Shown here in pieces: positions 7,791 to 16,248 of a stretch of 33,289 nucleotides of DNA. The stretch is from Longimicrobiales bacterium. GTDB taxonomy: Bacteria; Gemmatimonadota; Gemmatimonadetes; Longimicrobiales; RSA9. How positions within the stretch are numbered: the first letter of the stretch is position 1; every line of letters begins with the position of its first letter. A program made the translations under genes and the position numbers. The DNA is taken from contig DASTYK010000041.1 of assembly GCA_035764935.1 (NCBI GenBank), positions 1 through 33,289 of the forward strand. The letters run 5' to 3'. The notes under the pieces are model-generated. The model did no database searches. It saw nothing but the letters and a program-made list of their open reading frames with translations, and was not told the origin of the DNA.

Positions 7791-9176
7791 ATGACGCGCA
7801 ATCTCCCGGTGGTTCATTCGACCTGCAGCGGCCTTGTGATCCGTTTCCTGTGCCTCGCCGCCGCGCTCGCACCAGTCGCCTGCGGCGACTCGCCGACCAC
7901 GCCTGCGACCGCTGAGCTGCGAGTGGCAGTGACTCAAAGCGGAAACAGCTCGGATGGCGACGGCGTGATCATCGAGGTCACGAACCAGGCGTCCGGCAGC
8001 CGGCGCTCCGTTCCCGCCGATCCGGGCGATGCCGTCGTTCTCGACGAACTCGGCGCCGGTACTTACCTGGTCCGCCTGACCGGCCTCGCCGAACACTGTG
8101 TCGCCGTGCCGGACGAGATCTCCGTAACGCTGTCCGGGCAGGCGGCTGAGGTCAGCCTTGCCGTCGACTGCGTCGGCCAGTTCGCCTGGGCGCGCTGGTT
8201 CTCGCAGGAGCGGCAGGACGTGCTGTACCTCGACGAGCACGGCGCCGAACAGACCCTTTCGCAGGGTGGCTGGGACATACCGCGCGACTGGTCGCCCGAT
8301 GGCCGCTTTCTGCTCGTCGACCGCTGGATCGGGGATCGGTGCGAGACCCGGCGTGTGGGCCTGGACGGCAGCGTGCAGCAGGTGCTGATCGGGCCGAGCT
8401 CCGTCGGAAACTCCCAGTGGTCACCATCCGGGGACCTGATCGCAGTCCAATACGGCTCGTGCACCGACGGGGTCGAGCAGATCGATGTCGTTCTGCTCGA
8501 TGCGGCGACGTTGGCGCCACTGGACTTCGTCCCGAACACCACGAGTGAGCTGGATCAGCATCCTGCCTGGTCACCGGATGGCAGCGAGATCGTGTTCGTG
8601 CGCTCCGAGCACGCGCTGAACAGCTATGCCGTCGCAACCCGCGAGCTGCGCGAAATCGCACAGTTTCCCCGCCGCATCGATTTCCCCGTGTGGTCTCCCG
8701 ACGGTGATTACATTGCCGTCGTCGCGTACTCCCCGCAGCAACTCCTCATCCTGGACGGACAGTCGGGTGAGATCGTAGCGACCACACCGGATTCGATCAT
8801 TGCGATCACCGCGGCATGGCTGCCCGATGGCAGGACCATCCTCTTCAACGGACTGCAGGGCGCCGACGAGTCGCTGTATTCCATGAGCGTGGAGGATGGC
8901 GCGACGCGCCGCTTCACGGGAGAGGTCTCGGGCATCGTCGCCGCCGGTCTAAGCGTGGATGTAGACGCCCGTGTGCTGTTCGTGGCCCGCCCGACGGGCA
9001 CCAACGCAGTGTTCGTTGCCGATGCCGATGGCAGCAACGCCCGGCAGCTGAAATCGGGCAGCGAGCACATGCAGATACCGGTGTGGCGAAGCACGGTGAG
9101 CGCTTCTGCAAGCCTTGCCAGGAGGGGTGCGGCTCGCCAGGCGCAGGCAAGCCGGCAACAGGGTGCGCCGCAATGA
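7791..9176 (+). CDS. Lipoprotein with WD40-like (PD40/TolB-type) beta-propeller
   Basis: The product has 461 residues. It starts with an export signal ending in PVAC (C31), a probable lipid attachment site with an atypical Pro at -3. Residues 40-130 form a small beta-sandwich resembling a carboxypeptidase-regulatory module, with Cys103 and Cys127 possibly paired. Residues 135-435 contain repeated TolB/PD40 blades, recognised by the WSPDG-type motif (DWSPDGRF, WSPSGDL, WSPDGSEI, WSPDGDYI, WLPDGRTI). Such propellers normally bind proteins or ligands at the envelope. No catalytic motif is visible. ATG 7791 was chosen because it begins the lipoprotein signal, although it lacks a Shine-Dalgarno sequence; the frame is open much further upstream inside the MFS gene. 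The gene is convergent with the SusCD operon. Confidence 0.82.
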   Translation: MTRNLPVVHSTCSGLVIRFLCLAAALAPVACGDSPTTPATAELRVAVTQSGNSSDGDGVIIEVTNQASGSRRSVPADPGDAVVLDELGAGTYLVRLTGLAEHCVAVPDEISVTLSGQAAEVSLAVDCVGQFAWARWFSQERQDVLYLDEHGAEQTLSQGGWDIPRDWSPDGRFLLVDRWIGDRCETRRVGLDGSVQQVLIGPSSVGNSQWSPSGDLIAVQYGSCTDGVEQIDVVLLDAATLAPLDFVPNTTSELDQHPAWSPDGSEIVFVRSEHALNSYAVATRELREIAQFPRRIDFPVWSPDGDYIAVVAYSPQQLLILDGQSGEIVATTPDSIIAITAAWLPDGRTILFNGLQGADESLYSMSVEDGATRRFTGEVSGIVAAGLSVDVDARVLFVARPTGTNAVFVADADGSNARQLKSGSEHMQIPVWRSTVSASASLARRGAARQAQASRQQGAPQ

Positions 9177-9231
9177 TCGGATCGAGGCATCGCGATGGGG
9201 CCGGTCGGCTCATATGCGAACCGGGGCGCAC

Positions 9232-9750
9232 CTAGTTGTTCGGATTCGGCTTGTCCGTGCCCGGAGTGCCATCCTCGTCGCCGAACTGCGTGAGCACGAC
9301 GTAGCCGGCGACGGCCGCTGCGAGGCCGACGAGGGAGAACGTACGCCAGCGGCTCAGCCGACGCTCCTCGAGCTCCAGGATGGCCGCATTGGAGAGCGTA
9401 ATGCGCCGGTGGAGTCGAGCTGGCGCGGTGCCGGGCTCGGGAATCACGGACGGGATCGAGAGCACCAGTGCGGCCGGCTCGACGTCCACGACTTCGCCCT
9501 GGATCACGCGATCCTGCAGCCCGACGAGGTCCTCGAGCCGTGCCGACTCCTCGGACGTGATCCGCGCGCGCACGTCCAGGCCGGGGTCAGCCTCGAGCGG
9601 GTCGATGAGGAAATAGCTGTAGCAGCCGCTGCTCGCCAGCGAGCCCAGGAGAATGATCGCGCAGGCCATCCGGGCTCGACCGCCACTGCAGACGGGGGCG
9701 GCGTTCGCCGCCCCCGCAGGTACTGGTTCCCGCAGTGAAGAGCGACTCAT
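9232..9750 (-). CDS. Small putative lipoprotein, third gene of the SusCD operon
   Basis: The product has 172 residues and no recognised family. A signal-like segment runs to LASSGC (C43). A beta-rich region follows, including a QGEVVDVEP-type strand pattern, and a second hydrophobic segment sits near the C terminus (about 134-155), leaving a short charged tail. ATG 9750 was chosen because it overlaps the SusD stop codon in an ATGA arrangement and supplies the positively charged n-region (R25, R27). An internal ATG at 9669 would leave a signal peptide without charge. Translational coupling suggests it acts with the SusCD transporter, perhaps as an accessory or assembly lipoprotein; that is inference. 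Confidence 0.6.
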   Translation of the reverse strand: MSRSSLREPVPAGAANAAPVCSGGRARMACAIILLGSLASSGCYSYFLIDPLEADPGLDVRARITSEESARLEDLVGLQDRVIQGEVVDVEPAALVLSIPSVIPEPGTAPARLHRRITLSNAAILELEERRLSRWRTFSLVGLAAAVAGYVVLTQFGDEDGTPGTDKPNPNN

Positions 9751-10970
9751 CCACGCAGGCTGTCGTTGGTGTTCAGCTCCTCCTGGCTGATCGGAATGCA
9801 CTGATCCCGATTGGCCAGGAAGTCATGGTGCGCGGGACCGCTCTCGGCAAACCAGCGGCGCAGGTCCCACAGCCGACGGTTCTCGAGCCACGTTGTGGCG
9901 CCCCGCTCGACGTGCAGGATGCTCCACGCATCCTCCAGCGTGAGCGGTGGCACGAGCGGGTCCATTCCGTAGTGGGCGCGAGCCTCGTTGAGCAGCAGGA
10001 AGGCACCGGGGATGTCCGAGTTCCGCAGCGCGGCCTCTGCCCGCAGCACCAGCATCTCGGTGCCGGACACGAGGGGTACGTCGTCTTCCGTGCTCGTGTA
10101 CTTCTTCTGCTGGTAGTGCGGTGTGCTGCCGTTCGCGCCTACGGCCACGGAGCCGTCATCCTCGTACACGATGATCCAGGGTGCGCGTGGATCATCCGGA
10201 TGGTCGGCCCACTCGGTGTCGAAGACCGTGTACTCGAACCGGTCGTGCGTCTCGTACGCGATCTGGTTGCTCTCGCCATCCGCTGACAGCATCGAAACGT
10301 AGGAGAAGTCGACGGGCACCTGCTGCGCGTCCTGGACCGCACCCGCCCAGTCGCCGAGCCAGGCGCGCACGCTGGCGCGACCGGCGTACGCGGCCGTGAC
10401 CACGTCGTCGCTGCCTGCCGCCTGGCCGATGGCGATCGCCTGGGTGAACTGGTCGATGGCGCGTTCGAAGTGGACGGTGTGCGGCTCGCGTCCGCCGCCG
10501 TCGATCGCTGTCTCGCACACGTTCTCGCCGAGAGTGCGATTCGCGAAGCCGGCGAGCAGGTACGCACGTGCGACGAAAGGCGAGCTCTCGAATGCCCCCG
10601 GCGTATCTTCGAGGATGCCCTCGATGCGGACGATTCCCTGTTCGGCGACCCAGCGCGCCTGGTGCATGGTGCCCCAGATGCCGTCGACGTCCTCGGGCAG
10701 GATCGTTCCACTCGGAACGTCCGCCCAGTCGTAGCTCCCGCCATGGAACAGCTCGCCGGCCGCGAGCGGCACCCAGGCCTCGAGCAGGCCGTCCATCGCC
10801 TGTGCGAGGTCGTAGGACATGCCGACGACCAGGCCGGAAATCGCGGCGCGGTTGTCGAGGTTCTCATCCGCGATACGGCCGGGCGCCTCCGTCTCGAAGA
10901 TGTCACAGGCAGCCAGCGGGACCAGGACGATGAGTGCGGCCGCGCGAAGCAGGTTCGTTGCGTTCGACAT
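9747..10970 (-). CDS. SusD/RagB-family substrate-binding outer-membrane lipoprotein
   Basis: The product has 407 residues with a clear lipobox LAAC (C22). The alpha-helical TPR-like body and the C-terminal RagB/SusD signature are recognisable: a helix with GTEMLVLRAEAALR (near 315), the ILHVERGATTWLENRRLWDLRRW region, and a final short segment after CIPI. SusD proteins sit on the cell surface as a lid over the SusC barrel and capture glycans, peptides or other oligomers. This copy is shorter than most Bacteroidota SusD proteins. It follows SusC by 18 bp with GGGAG upstream of the start, and overlaps the next gene by 4 bp. The substrate is unknown; no glycoside hydrolase lies nearby, whereas peptidases do. 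Confidence 0.88.
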   Translation of the reverse strand: MSNATNLLRAAALIVLVPLAACDIFETEAPGRIADENLDNRAAISGLVVGMSYDLAQAMDGLLEAWVPLAAGELFHGGSYDWADVPSGTILPEDVDGIWGTMHQARWVAEQGIVRIEGILEDTPGAFESSPFVARAYLLAGFANRTLGENVCETAIDGGGREPHTVHFERAIDQFTQAIAIGQAAGSDDVVTAAYAGRASVRAWLGDWAGAVQDAQQVPVDFSYVSMLSADGESNQIAYETHDRFEYTVFDTEWADHPDDPRAPWIIVYEDDGSVAVGANGSTPHYQQKKYTSTEDDVPLVSGTEMLVLRAEAALRNSDIPGAFLLLNEARAHYGMDPLVPPLTLEDAWSILHVERGATTWLENRRLWDLRRWFAESGPAHHDFLANRDQCIPISQEELNTNDSLRG

Positions 10971-10988
10971 CGATCTCGTCTCCCGGTC

Positions 10989-13900
10989 TCAGAACGTGAA
11001 GCGCAGCGCCATCAGGAACGCGCGCGCCGGCGGAATCTGGTAGTAATCGCGACGGCCGAACTCACCACCGCCCGGCTGATTGCCGGAAGCATCCGCTGCA
11101 TCGGTCATTTCGGGATCCGCACCGGTGTAGTCGGTGATCGTGAACAGATTGCGCGCCGAGAGCGTGATGCTCGCCTGGTCGGCGAAGCGGATGAAGCGCT
11201 CCGGGATGTCGTACGTCAGCGAGATGTAGCGCATCTTGAGGAAGTCGCCCTTTTCGGTCCAGAAACCAACGCTGGCACCGACCGTCTGGGCATCCTCGTT
11301 GTTCTGGCCGATGTAGGCACAGCGCGCACGGTCGATCGCACTCACGCCATCGAGGGCCGAGGCATCGCCTTCTTCCGTGTACGCCCAGATCTTCTCCTGG
11401 ATCGCGAAGCACGGGTGCCATGCACCCCGGCGTCCGCTCTGGTAGCCTGTGTAGTTCTGTACGACGTGACCGCCCTGGAACTCAGCCAGTGCATCCAGCG
11501 TGAGCCGCTGGAAGAACGTGATCGTCGTCCCCAGGCCGAGCAGCCGATTCGGATACACGAGCCCGATGATCGTATCGGTGACTACGGGTGCGCCGATCTC
11601 ATTCGGGTTCATCACCCGGTCGTTCACGTACACGGGCCCCGGCTGCCCCTCGATCAGATAGGAGTTGAGGCCGGTGTAGATGCGCGTGGTGTCCGGATCG
11701 CCGTCGTCCAGGTCGATGACCTCGCTGTCGAACAGCGTGCCGTTGAAGCGGACCTGCCAGTCCAGGTTGGTCGTGCGCAGCAGGCCGGCCGTGAGGGCGA
11801 ACTCGACGCCCTTGTTCACCATCTCGCCGACGTTCTCGTTGCGTGACGCCAGGAAGCCCTGCGACGGCGGGTACACGACCGGCACGAGCGCGTCGATCGT
11901 ACGCGCGTGGAAGGCCGTGAACTCCGCGCCGAGGCGACCGTCGAAGAAGCTGGCATCGAAGCCCGCTTCGATCTCGCGTGTCCGCTCCGGGCCGACCTTG
12001 TCATTGCCGATGTCCAGCGGCGTGAACCCGGGCTCGCCATCGTCGCCGGAAACCGGCGCCCACGTCCGGACCTTGTCGAACGCGTTCGGTGCCTTGCCTG
12101 ACTCGCCAATGGCTGCGCGGAGCTTGAACGTCTCCCAGAAGTCGGTGGGCCACCAGTCGTAGTCGGACAGCACGTACGACGCACTCACCTTCGGATACGC
12201 CTGGAGACCGAAGTCGTCACCGAAGGCGCTGTTGCCATCGACGCGCAGGCCGCCCGTAAGGAAGAGGCGGTCGCGCCAGCCGAGCTGCTCCTGCAGGAAG
12301 AAGCCTGCATTCGTGCCGGACACGACGTCGTCGGCGCGATACGTCAGCTCTGCACCCGACTCGAGGGTGGGCTCGCCGGGGCCGGCGAAGCTCTGCACAT
12401 CGAACTCGGTCCAGCGCCGCCGGTCGCGGAACAGCTGCCCGCCCCAGGAGAACGTCGATGCCAGCGATTCGCCGAAGTTGTTCCGGAAGGAACCGGCGTA
12501 GTCGAGCGAGACCTTGGTATGGAGCGTGTTCTCGTCCCAGTAGTACCCCTCCGGCAGCGTCAGATAATCGAACGGCAGGGTCGTCTCGGCGTTGATGTGG
12601 GTATAGTCGTAGCCCACCGTAAAGCGGTGCGTGAAGTTCTCCGTCGGCGAATACATCGCGGTCAGACCCGTCGTATAGTGATCCGAGCTCGCGAGATTGT
12701 CGCTCTCGAAGGCGTACACGTTCGTGACACAGGTCGTACCATCGGGCACGGCGTCGCATTCACCGGCCTTGCCGCCTCGCAGGTAGTTGTTCGCGCCACG
12801 CCCCACGTTCAGCAGGAAGCCCTCCGAGTTGTTGCCATCGGCAACGAACCGACTCTCCCGCTTCTGATAGGAGTTGTTCAGTGTGAAGGTGAGCTCGTCC
12901 ATCGGCGAGAACGTCACGTTGGCGCGGAAGCCGCCGTCGGTCGAGCGCTGCGTCGGCAGGATGCCATCTTCGCGACCGAAGTTGCCGGAGGCGAAGTACG
13001 TGATGTTGCCCGTCCCGCCGCGAACCGACAGCGCGAAATTGGTGATCGCGCCGTTGCGCATCCAGTCGCCGTCGGACGGACACGTCGGATCCACGAAGGG
13101 CTCGCGCTCGCCGGTGTCGATGTCGAAGCCGTAGAGCAGCTCCGTGTCGCCGCAATTGACGTACTGCTCGCTCGGATCCGCGTCCGTGCCCCAGCGGGCA
13201 CCACTGTTCACACCTGCGGTGAGCTCAGTGCTCCAGATCGCGTCCGAACCCGCCACGCCCCGCTTCGTGAATACCTGGATCACGCCGTTCGACGCCTCGG
13301 TCCCGTACAGCGTGGTCGCAGCCGCGCCCTTCACGATTTCGATGCGCGCGATGTCCTCCGGCGCGATGTCCTGCAGCGGCGAAATAAAACCCCGACCGCC
13401 CCAGCCGGCGCGTGTCGGCTGGTTGGCGATGCGCACGCCGTCGACGTAGATGAGTGGCTGTGCGTCCTGCGACACCGAATTGATTCCGCGGATCTTGATG
13501 GTCGACCCGGACCCCGGCTGGCCGCTGTTCGCCATGAAGGTCACCCCGGGCGCCCGGCCGGCGAGAACGTCACTCGCATTGACAACCGGCACATTCTCGA
13601 TCTGCGCGGCACCGACCGTTGCAACGCTGTTGCCGATCTCCTTGCGGCGCACCTGCGCGGCCGTGCCCGTCACGACGATCTGGTCGAGCGCCACCGCGGT
13701 CTGCGACAGCGTGAAATCGACGGTGACCGTCTGGCCGGCCGTCACGTCGATCGTCCGCTCCTCGCCGCCGTACCCGATCAGCTGGACCGCGACCACGTGC
13801 TGGCCAGCCGGCACCCCGGTCAGCATGTAGACCCCGTCCGCATTGGTCAGCATGCCGATGCCGGTGCCACTGACCATGACCTGCGCACCGGCCAGCGGTT

Positions 13901-14036
13901 GACCTGAGCCCTCGCTGGTTACCGTGCCCTGGATGCGACCGGTGGTCTGCTGGGCCCCGGCCGAGGTCGGCCATGCCGCGAACAGCATGGTCACGACACA
14001 TACCAACGCACGGGCGACTGCGGAGCGGATCGTCAT
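10989..14036 (-). CDS. SusC/RagA-family TonB-linked outer-membrane transporter
   Basis: The product has 1015 residues. It has a signal peptide (to about residue 28), a carboxypeptidase-regulatory-like domain (about 33-112), a TonB-box region (DQIVVTG, 118-124), and a plug domain (about 140-260) with the SusC markers IKIRGINS (180-187), PLIYVDGV (194-201) and IEIVKGAAATTLYG. A long barrel follows, ending in the outer-membrane signature FLMALRFTF. It imports substrate captured by SusD, energised through TonB. GGAGG (14048-14044) lies 7 nt before the ATG at 14036, which decides the start; the frame stays open to 14228 upstream. It is the first gene of a three-gene operon behind a strong promoter. 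Confidence 0.93.
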   Translation of the reverse strand: MTIRSAVARALVCVVTMLFAAWPTSAGAQQTTGRIQGTVTSEGSGQPLAGAQVMVSGTGIGMLTNADGVYMLTGVPAGQHVVAVQLIGYGGEERTIDVTAGQTVTVDFTLSQTAVALDQIVVTGTAAQVRRKEIGNSVATVGAAQIENVPVVNASDVLAGRAPGVTFMANSGQPGSGSTIKIRGINSVSQDAQPLIYVDGVRIANQPTRAGWGGRGFISPLQDIAPEDIARIEIVKGAAATTLYGTEASNGVIQVFTKRGVAGSDAIWSTELTAGVNSGARWGTDADPSEQYVNCGDTELLYGFDIDTGEREPFVDPTCPSDGDWMRNGAITNFALSVRGGTGNITYFASGNFGREDGILPTQRSTDGGFRANVTFSPMDELTFTLNNSYQKRESRFVADGNNSEGFLLNVGRGANNYLRGGKAGECDAVPDGTTCVTNVYAFESDNLASSDHYTTGLTAMYSPTENFTHRFTVGYDYTHINAETTLPFDYLTLPEGYYWDENTLHTKVSLDYAGSFRNNFGESLASTFSWGGQLFRDRRRWTEFDVQSFAGPGEPTLESGAELTYRADDVVSGTNAGFFLQEQLGWRDRLFLTGGLRVDGNSAFGDDFGLQAYPKVSASYVLSDYDWWPTDFWETFKLRAAIGESGKAPNAFDKVRTWAPVSGDDGEPGFTPLDIGNDKVGPERTREIEAGFDASFFDGRLGAEFTAFHARTIDALVPVVYPPSQGFLASRNENVGEMVNKGVEFALTAGLLRTTNLDWQVRFNGTLFDSEVIDLDDGDPDTTRIYTGLNSYLIEGQPGPVYVNDRVMNPNEIGAPVVTDTIIGLVYPNRLLGLGTTITFFQRLTLDALAEFQGGHVVQNYTGYQSGRRGAWHPCFAIQEKIWAYTEEGDASALDGVSAIDRARCAYIGQNNEDAQTVGASVGFWTEKGDFLKMRYISLTYDIPERFIRFADQASITLSARNLFTITDYTGADPEMTDAADASGNQPGGGEFGRRDYYQIPPARAFLMALRFTF

Positions 14037-14114
14037 GGCGATGCCTCCGAAGAGATGTGCTGTGTTTTCTGATCTACTGAAGCGCGTTGCGCTCGCGCTC
14101 CGAACAGAATTCGA

Positions 14115-14131
14115 ACAGCCACGGGGGCTGT
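14115..14131 (-). promoter_or_regulatory. Hairpin in the SusC leader
   Basis: ACAGCC (14115-14120) and GGCTGT (14126-14131) pair around a 5-nt loop within the roughly 150-nt leader of the SusC transcript. No run of T follows, so it is not a simple terminator. It may stabilise the leader or be a regulatory structure; no known riboswitch was recognised. Confidence 0.35.
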
Positions 14132-14191
14132 CGAAAGAAATCGCCTCGATACGGCAGGCGCCTGATGACTGACCAATAGGGGTGGTCTGCG

Positions 14192-14221
14192 ACAATACGC
14201 GACCGCGCGACGCGCTGTCAA
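14192..14221 (-). promoter_or_regulatory. Strong sigma70-type promoter of the SusCD operon
   Basis: On the minus strand, a perfect TTGACA (14221-14216) and TATTGT (14197-14192) are 18 nt apart. This is the best promoter match in the window. It implies a 5' leader of about 150 nt before the SusC start codon. A GACCA/TGGTC inverted repeat (14171-14187) lies around the expected transcription start. Confidence 0.75.
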
Positions 14222-14230
14222 GAAGCAATC

Positions 14231-14249
14231 CGGGGCGGTGACCGCCCCG
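14231..14249 (-). terminator. GC hairpin after the RnfD-like gene
   Basis: CGGGGCGG (14231-14238) pairs with CCGCCCCG (14242-14249) around a 3-nt loop, 10 nt past the stop codon at 14259. Reading on the minus strand it is followed by a moderately T-rich segment (ATTGCTTCTT). It separates the upstream gene from the SusC promoter. Confidence 0.6.
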
Positions 14250-14258
14250 CGGCTCAGG

Positions 14259-15851
14259 TCACGACCCGGCCGAAACCGGCCGCTGCGCGCAGGTGCCGGG
14301 CCATCCCTGCTCGCAGGCGATCGCATAGAGTCGTGCCGGATCACGTTCCGTCAGTGGCGGTTTGGTCCCCCTGAGCACGATGGGCAGGTCAGCGAGCCGC
14401 GGGGCTTCCCGCGCAGGGGCAACGGCGCCGGGCCCCTCCGGGCGGGCAGCGGCACATGCCGGTGTGAAGCCCAGGCTGCACCCCCGGACCAGCGCCTGGC
14501 CTGCCGGTTCGCCCGCTTCCAGGCGGCGGATTGCCCACTCGTTGCAGGCCCACCCGGAGCCGTTCTCGCAGTAAATTCCCGTCATCGCCAGGACATAGTC
14601 ACAGGCGCGCTCGCTGCCAGCGCTGCACGCCTGGTCCCAGAACGGCAGTGCCTGGCCTGGATGGTGGTCTCCGACACCTCGTGAGACGCTCAGCGCCAGG
14701 AAGACGCAGGCCCAGACGGCGGTCCACGCGAGATGGGCTCTGCGCGCACTCGACGGCGCCGCCGCGACGGCCTGCCGCGGGGCTCGAGTGAGCCGGTCGA
14801 TCCCGCGCACGGTCAGATTCATGAGCGGCACCGGGAGCAGTTTGTCGTAGAACGTCGGAACTCCGAGTGCACTGAGCAGCACGTAGAAGGCGGCGGTGCC
14901 CGTGCCGTAGATCGCACCGAAGGCGACACGTCCCGTGCCGGTCCGCGGCGAGGTGGACGGGTCGGTGAAGAGGAGGTGCATCCCGAGAAAAACGGGCAGC
15001 GGGATGTGCGAGTCGAAGAAAAGGTAAGTGCCGGTGACCTGAAGGTAGACCTCACTGATGAGGAACAGCGTGACCACGGCCGACAGCGTCATCCGCGCCA
15101 CCCCGAACAGGACCTGGCCCGGGAGTGACACGAGGAAGATCACGAGGTACATGTGCGGCGGGTAGAACTGCGTCGTGGCGATGGCGGTCCCCAGCGTGAT
15201 GTCGGAGGACGCCGTCGCGATCAGCAGGATCGACGCGAGCCCGAGCGGGAAGGAGGACGGGTTGAAGATGTGTGCCGAGCGTCCCTCACGCTGCCAGCGG
15301 ATGAACTCCTTGGCCGCGAACCCGACCAGGATCATCGCAAACTGCAGGGCGAACCATTCCGGCTTGAACCAGAGGAACAGGTTGATGCTGAGGATGACCG
15401 GAAACGGGCCGAACCCGATCGGGTACCGGTGACGGCGCGAAAGGTTGAGCAGCGCATCGACGCCGTAGGCAAACACGAGCTGTGCAACGATGAGAGGCAG
15501 GAACGCATAGACGAAGCGGACATGCCACCCCCAGTACAGCAGCACGGCAGCCTGCGCACATGCCTGCACCCAGTGCGGCGTGCGGATGACGACCTCGAGG
15601 GCCAGCGACCGGCTGCTCCGGCGCGAACGAAGCCAGACGGCAGCGGTCCACGCGAGCAGCAGGCCGCCCGCACCTGCGAATGCCCAGAACAGGCCTGGCG
15701 TTCCGACGGCCAGCGGTGCAAACGCGAGCAACACTGCCGCACACGAGAGCGGCAGCAGCAGCACGCGAGCGGTTCCCGGTCCACTCGCGCGCTGAGTTGG
15801 CGTGCTCGCCGCGGCAGGCGCCGTGATTACCGGTGAAACGTCCCTTCCCAT
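14259..15851 (-). CDS. RnfD/NqrB-like integral membrane protein with C-terminal CX7C Sel1/HCP-like repeats
   Basis: The product has 530 residues. Residues 28-350 hold about nine or ten hydrophobic helices and the NQR2/RnfD/RnfE-family landmarks: HIFNPSSFPLG (194-204) and LFTDPSTSPRTGTGR, then GAIYG (about 294-316), matching the RnfD block around TDP and GR...GALIG. The SGAT motif used for covalent FMN binding in RnfD/NqrB is not visible. A further helix (about 373-390) leads to a non-membrane tail with four CX7C pairs: C409/C417, C428/C436, C458/C466 and C513/C521, each with a G between the cysteines and most preceded by A, as in disulfide-linked Sel1/HCP repeats. The tail is therefore probably periplasmic. 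ATG 15851 was chosen at MGRDV, with GGAAAGG upstream; the frame extends to 15971. No other Rnf genes lie nearby. The role is unknown; redox or scaffolding is plausible. Confidence 0.75.
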   Translation of the reverse strand: MGRDVSPVITAPAAASTPTQRASGPGTARVLLLPLSCAAVLLAFAPLAVGTPGLFWAFAGAGGLLLAWTAAVWLRSRRSSRSLALEVVIRTPHWVQACAQAAVLLYWGWHVRFVYAFLPLIVAQLVFAYGVDALLNLSRRHRYPIGFGPFPVILSINLFLWFKPEWFALQFAMILVGFAAKEFIRWQREGRSAHIFNPSSFPLGLASILLIATASSDITLGTAIATTQFYPPHMYLVIFLVSLPGQVLFGVARMTLSAVVTLFLISEVYLQVTGTYLFFDSHIPLPVFLGMHLLFTDPSTSPRTGTGRVAFGAIYGTGTAAFYVLLSALGVPTFYDKLLPVPLMNLTVRGIDRLTRAPRQAVAAAPSSARRAHLAWTAVWACVFLALSVSRGVGDHHPGQALPFWDQACSAGSERACDYVLAMTGIYCENGSGWACNEWAIRRLEAGEPAGQALVRGCSLGFTPACAAARPEGPGAVAPAREAPRLADLPIVLRGTKPPLTERDPARLYAIACEQGWPGTCAQRPVSAGS

Positions 15852-15940
15852 GTGCGGTCGCCTTTCCGTAAGAACGGATCGGTTACGTGCCGGGGCCGGA
15901 GGATCCGCCGGCAGACGACGAACCAGTTGATCGCCAGCAT
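15827..15940 (-). CDS. Possible 37-residue small protein overlapping the RnfD-like start
   Basis: An ATG at 15940 opens a 37-codon frame starting MLAINWFVVCRRILRPR and ending with TAA at 15827, overlapping the next gene by 25 bp. The start is a short hydrophobic segment followed by a basic cluster, as in tiny membrane proteins or leader peptides. The same frame is open and hydrophobic a little further upstream. The ribosome binding site is weak. It lies within the expected leader of the RnfD-like transcript, so it could couple translation. Evidence is thin and it may be chance. Confidence 0.25.
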   Translation of the reverse strand: MLAINWFVVCRRILRPRHVTDPFLRKGDRTWEGTFHR

Positions 15941-16012
15941 GGCGACCAGAGAAGCATCCTGATGGGAACAAGCGGTGGCCGCCGCTGGCAGGCAGCGCGC
16001 GGGGTCACTGGA

Positions 16013-16040
16013 ATGATATGCAGATCGACCGGACCGGCAA
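16013..16040 (-). promoter_or_regulatory. Candidate promoter of the RnfD-like gene
   Basis: On the minus strand, TTGCCG (16040-16035) and TATCAT (16018-16013) are 16 nt apart; the -10 box matches consensus at five of six positions. The transcript would start near 16006 and have a leader of about 155 nt that contains the possible small frame starting at 15940. Confidence 0.42.
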
Positions 16041-16211
16041 TGGTGTCATTCCAGCGCTTCCGGTCGGGTGCACGGCCGCAGTCATGGCCGCGACGTCGAG
16101 CCTGACAAACGCGAAACCGAGCCGCAGCGAGTTGGGGAAACGAGGGTTTCGGCGCGCCTGCCGGTGCCGGGGCAATCCTCGCGTTCCCTTCCGCGCACCG
16201 GCAGCCCACCC

Positions 16212-16217
16212 TATGAT
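16212..16217 (+). promoter_or_regulatory. -10 box of the M14-like peptidase gene
   Basis: TATGAT matches the -10 consensus at five of six positions and lies 31 nt before the start codon. No convincing -35 box is present at the right distance, so the promoter may need an activator or be weak. Confidence 0.35.
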
Positions 16218-16248
16218 CCCGCCCTGATCCAAACCCGAGGGGCGAGCG

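Larger units (their letters stand above)
15852..16248. other. Divergent intergenic region between the RnfD-like and M14-like genes
   Basis: This stretch of about 400 bp carries the promoter candidates for both flanking genes (16013-16040 leftward, 16212-16217 rightward) and the possible small frame at 15827-15940. A 7-bp inverted repeat (CGAAACC/GGTTTCG near 16112 and 16146) was seen, with a long spacer. Nothing else is recognisable. Confidence 0.5.

Noticed and set aside
10470-13907. Long plus-strand open frames opposite susC and susD
   Set aside because: Both are antisense to well-supported SusC/SusD genes and show no recognisable protein features.
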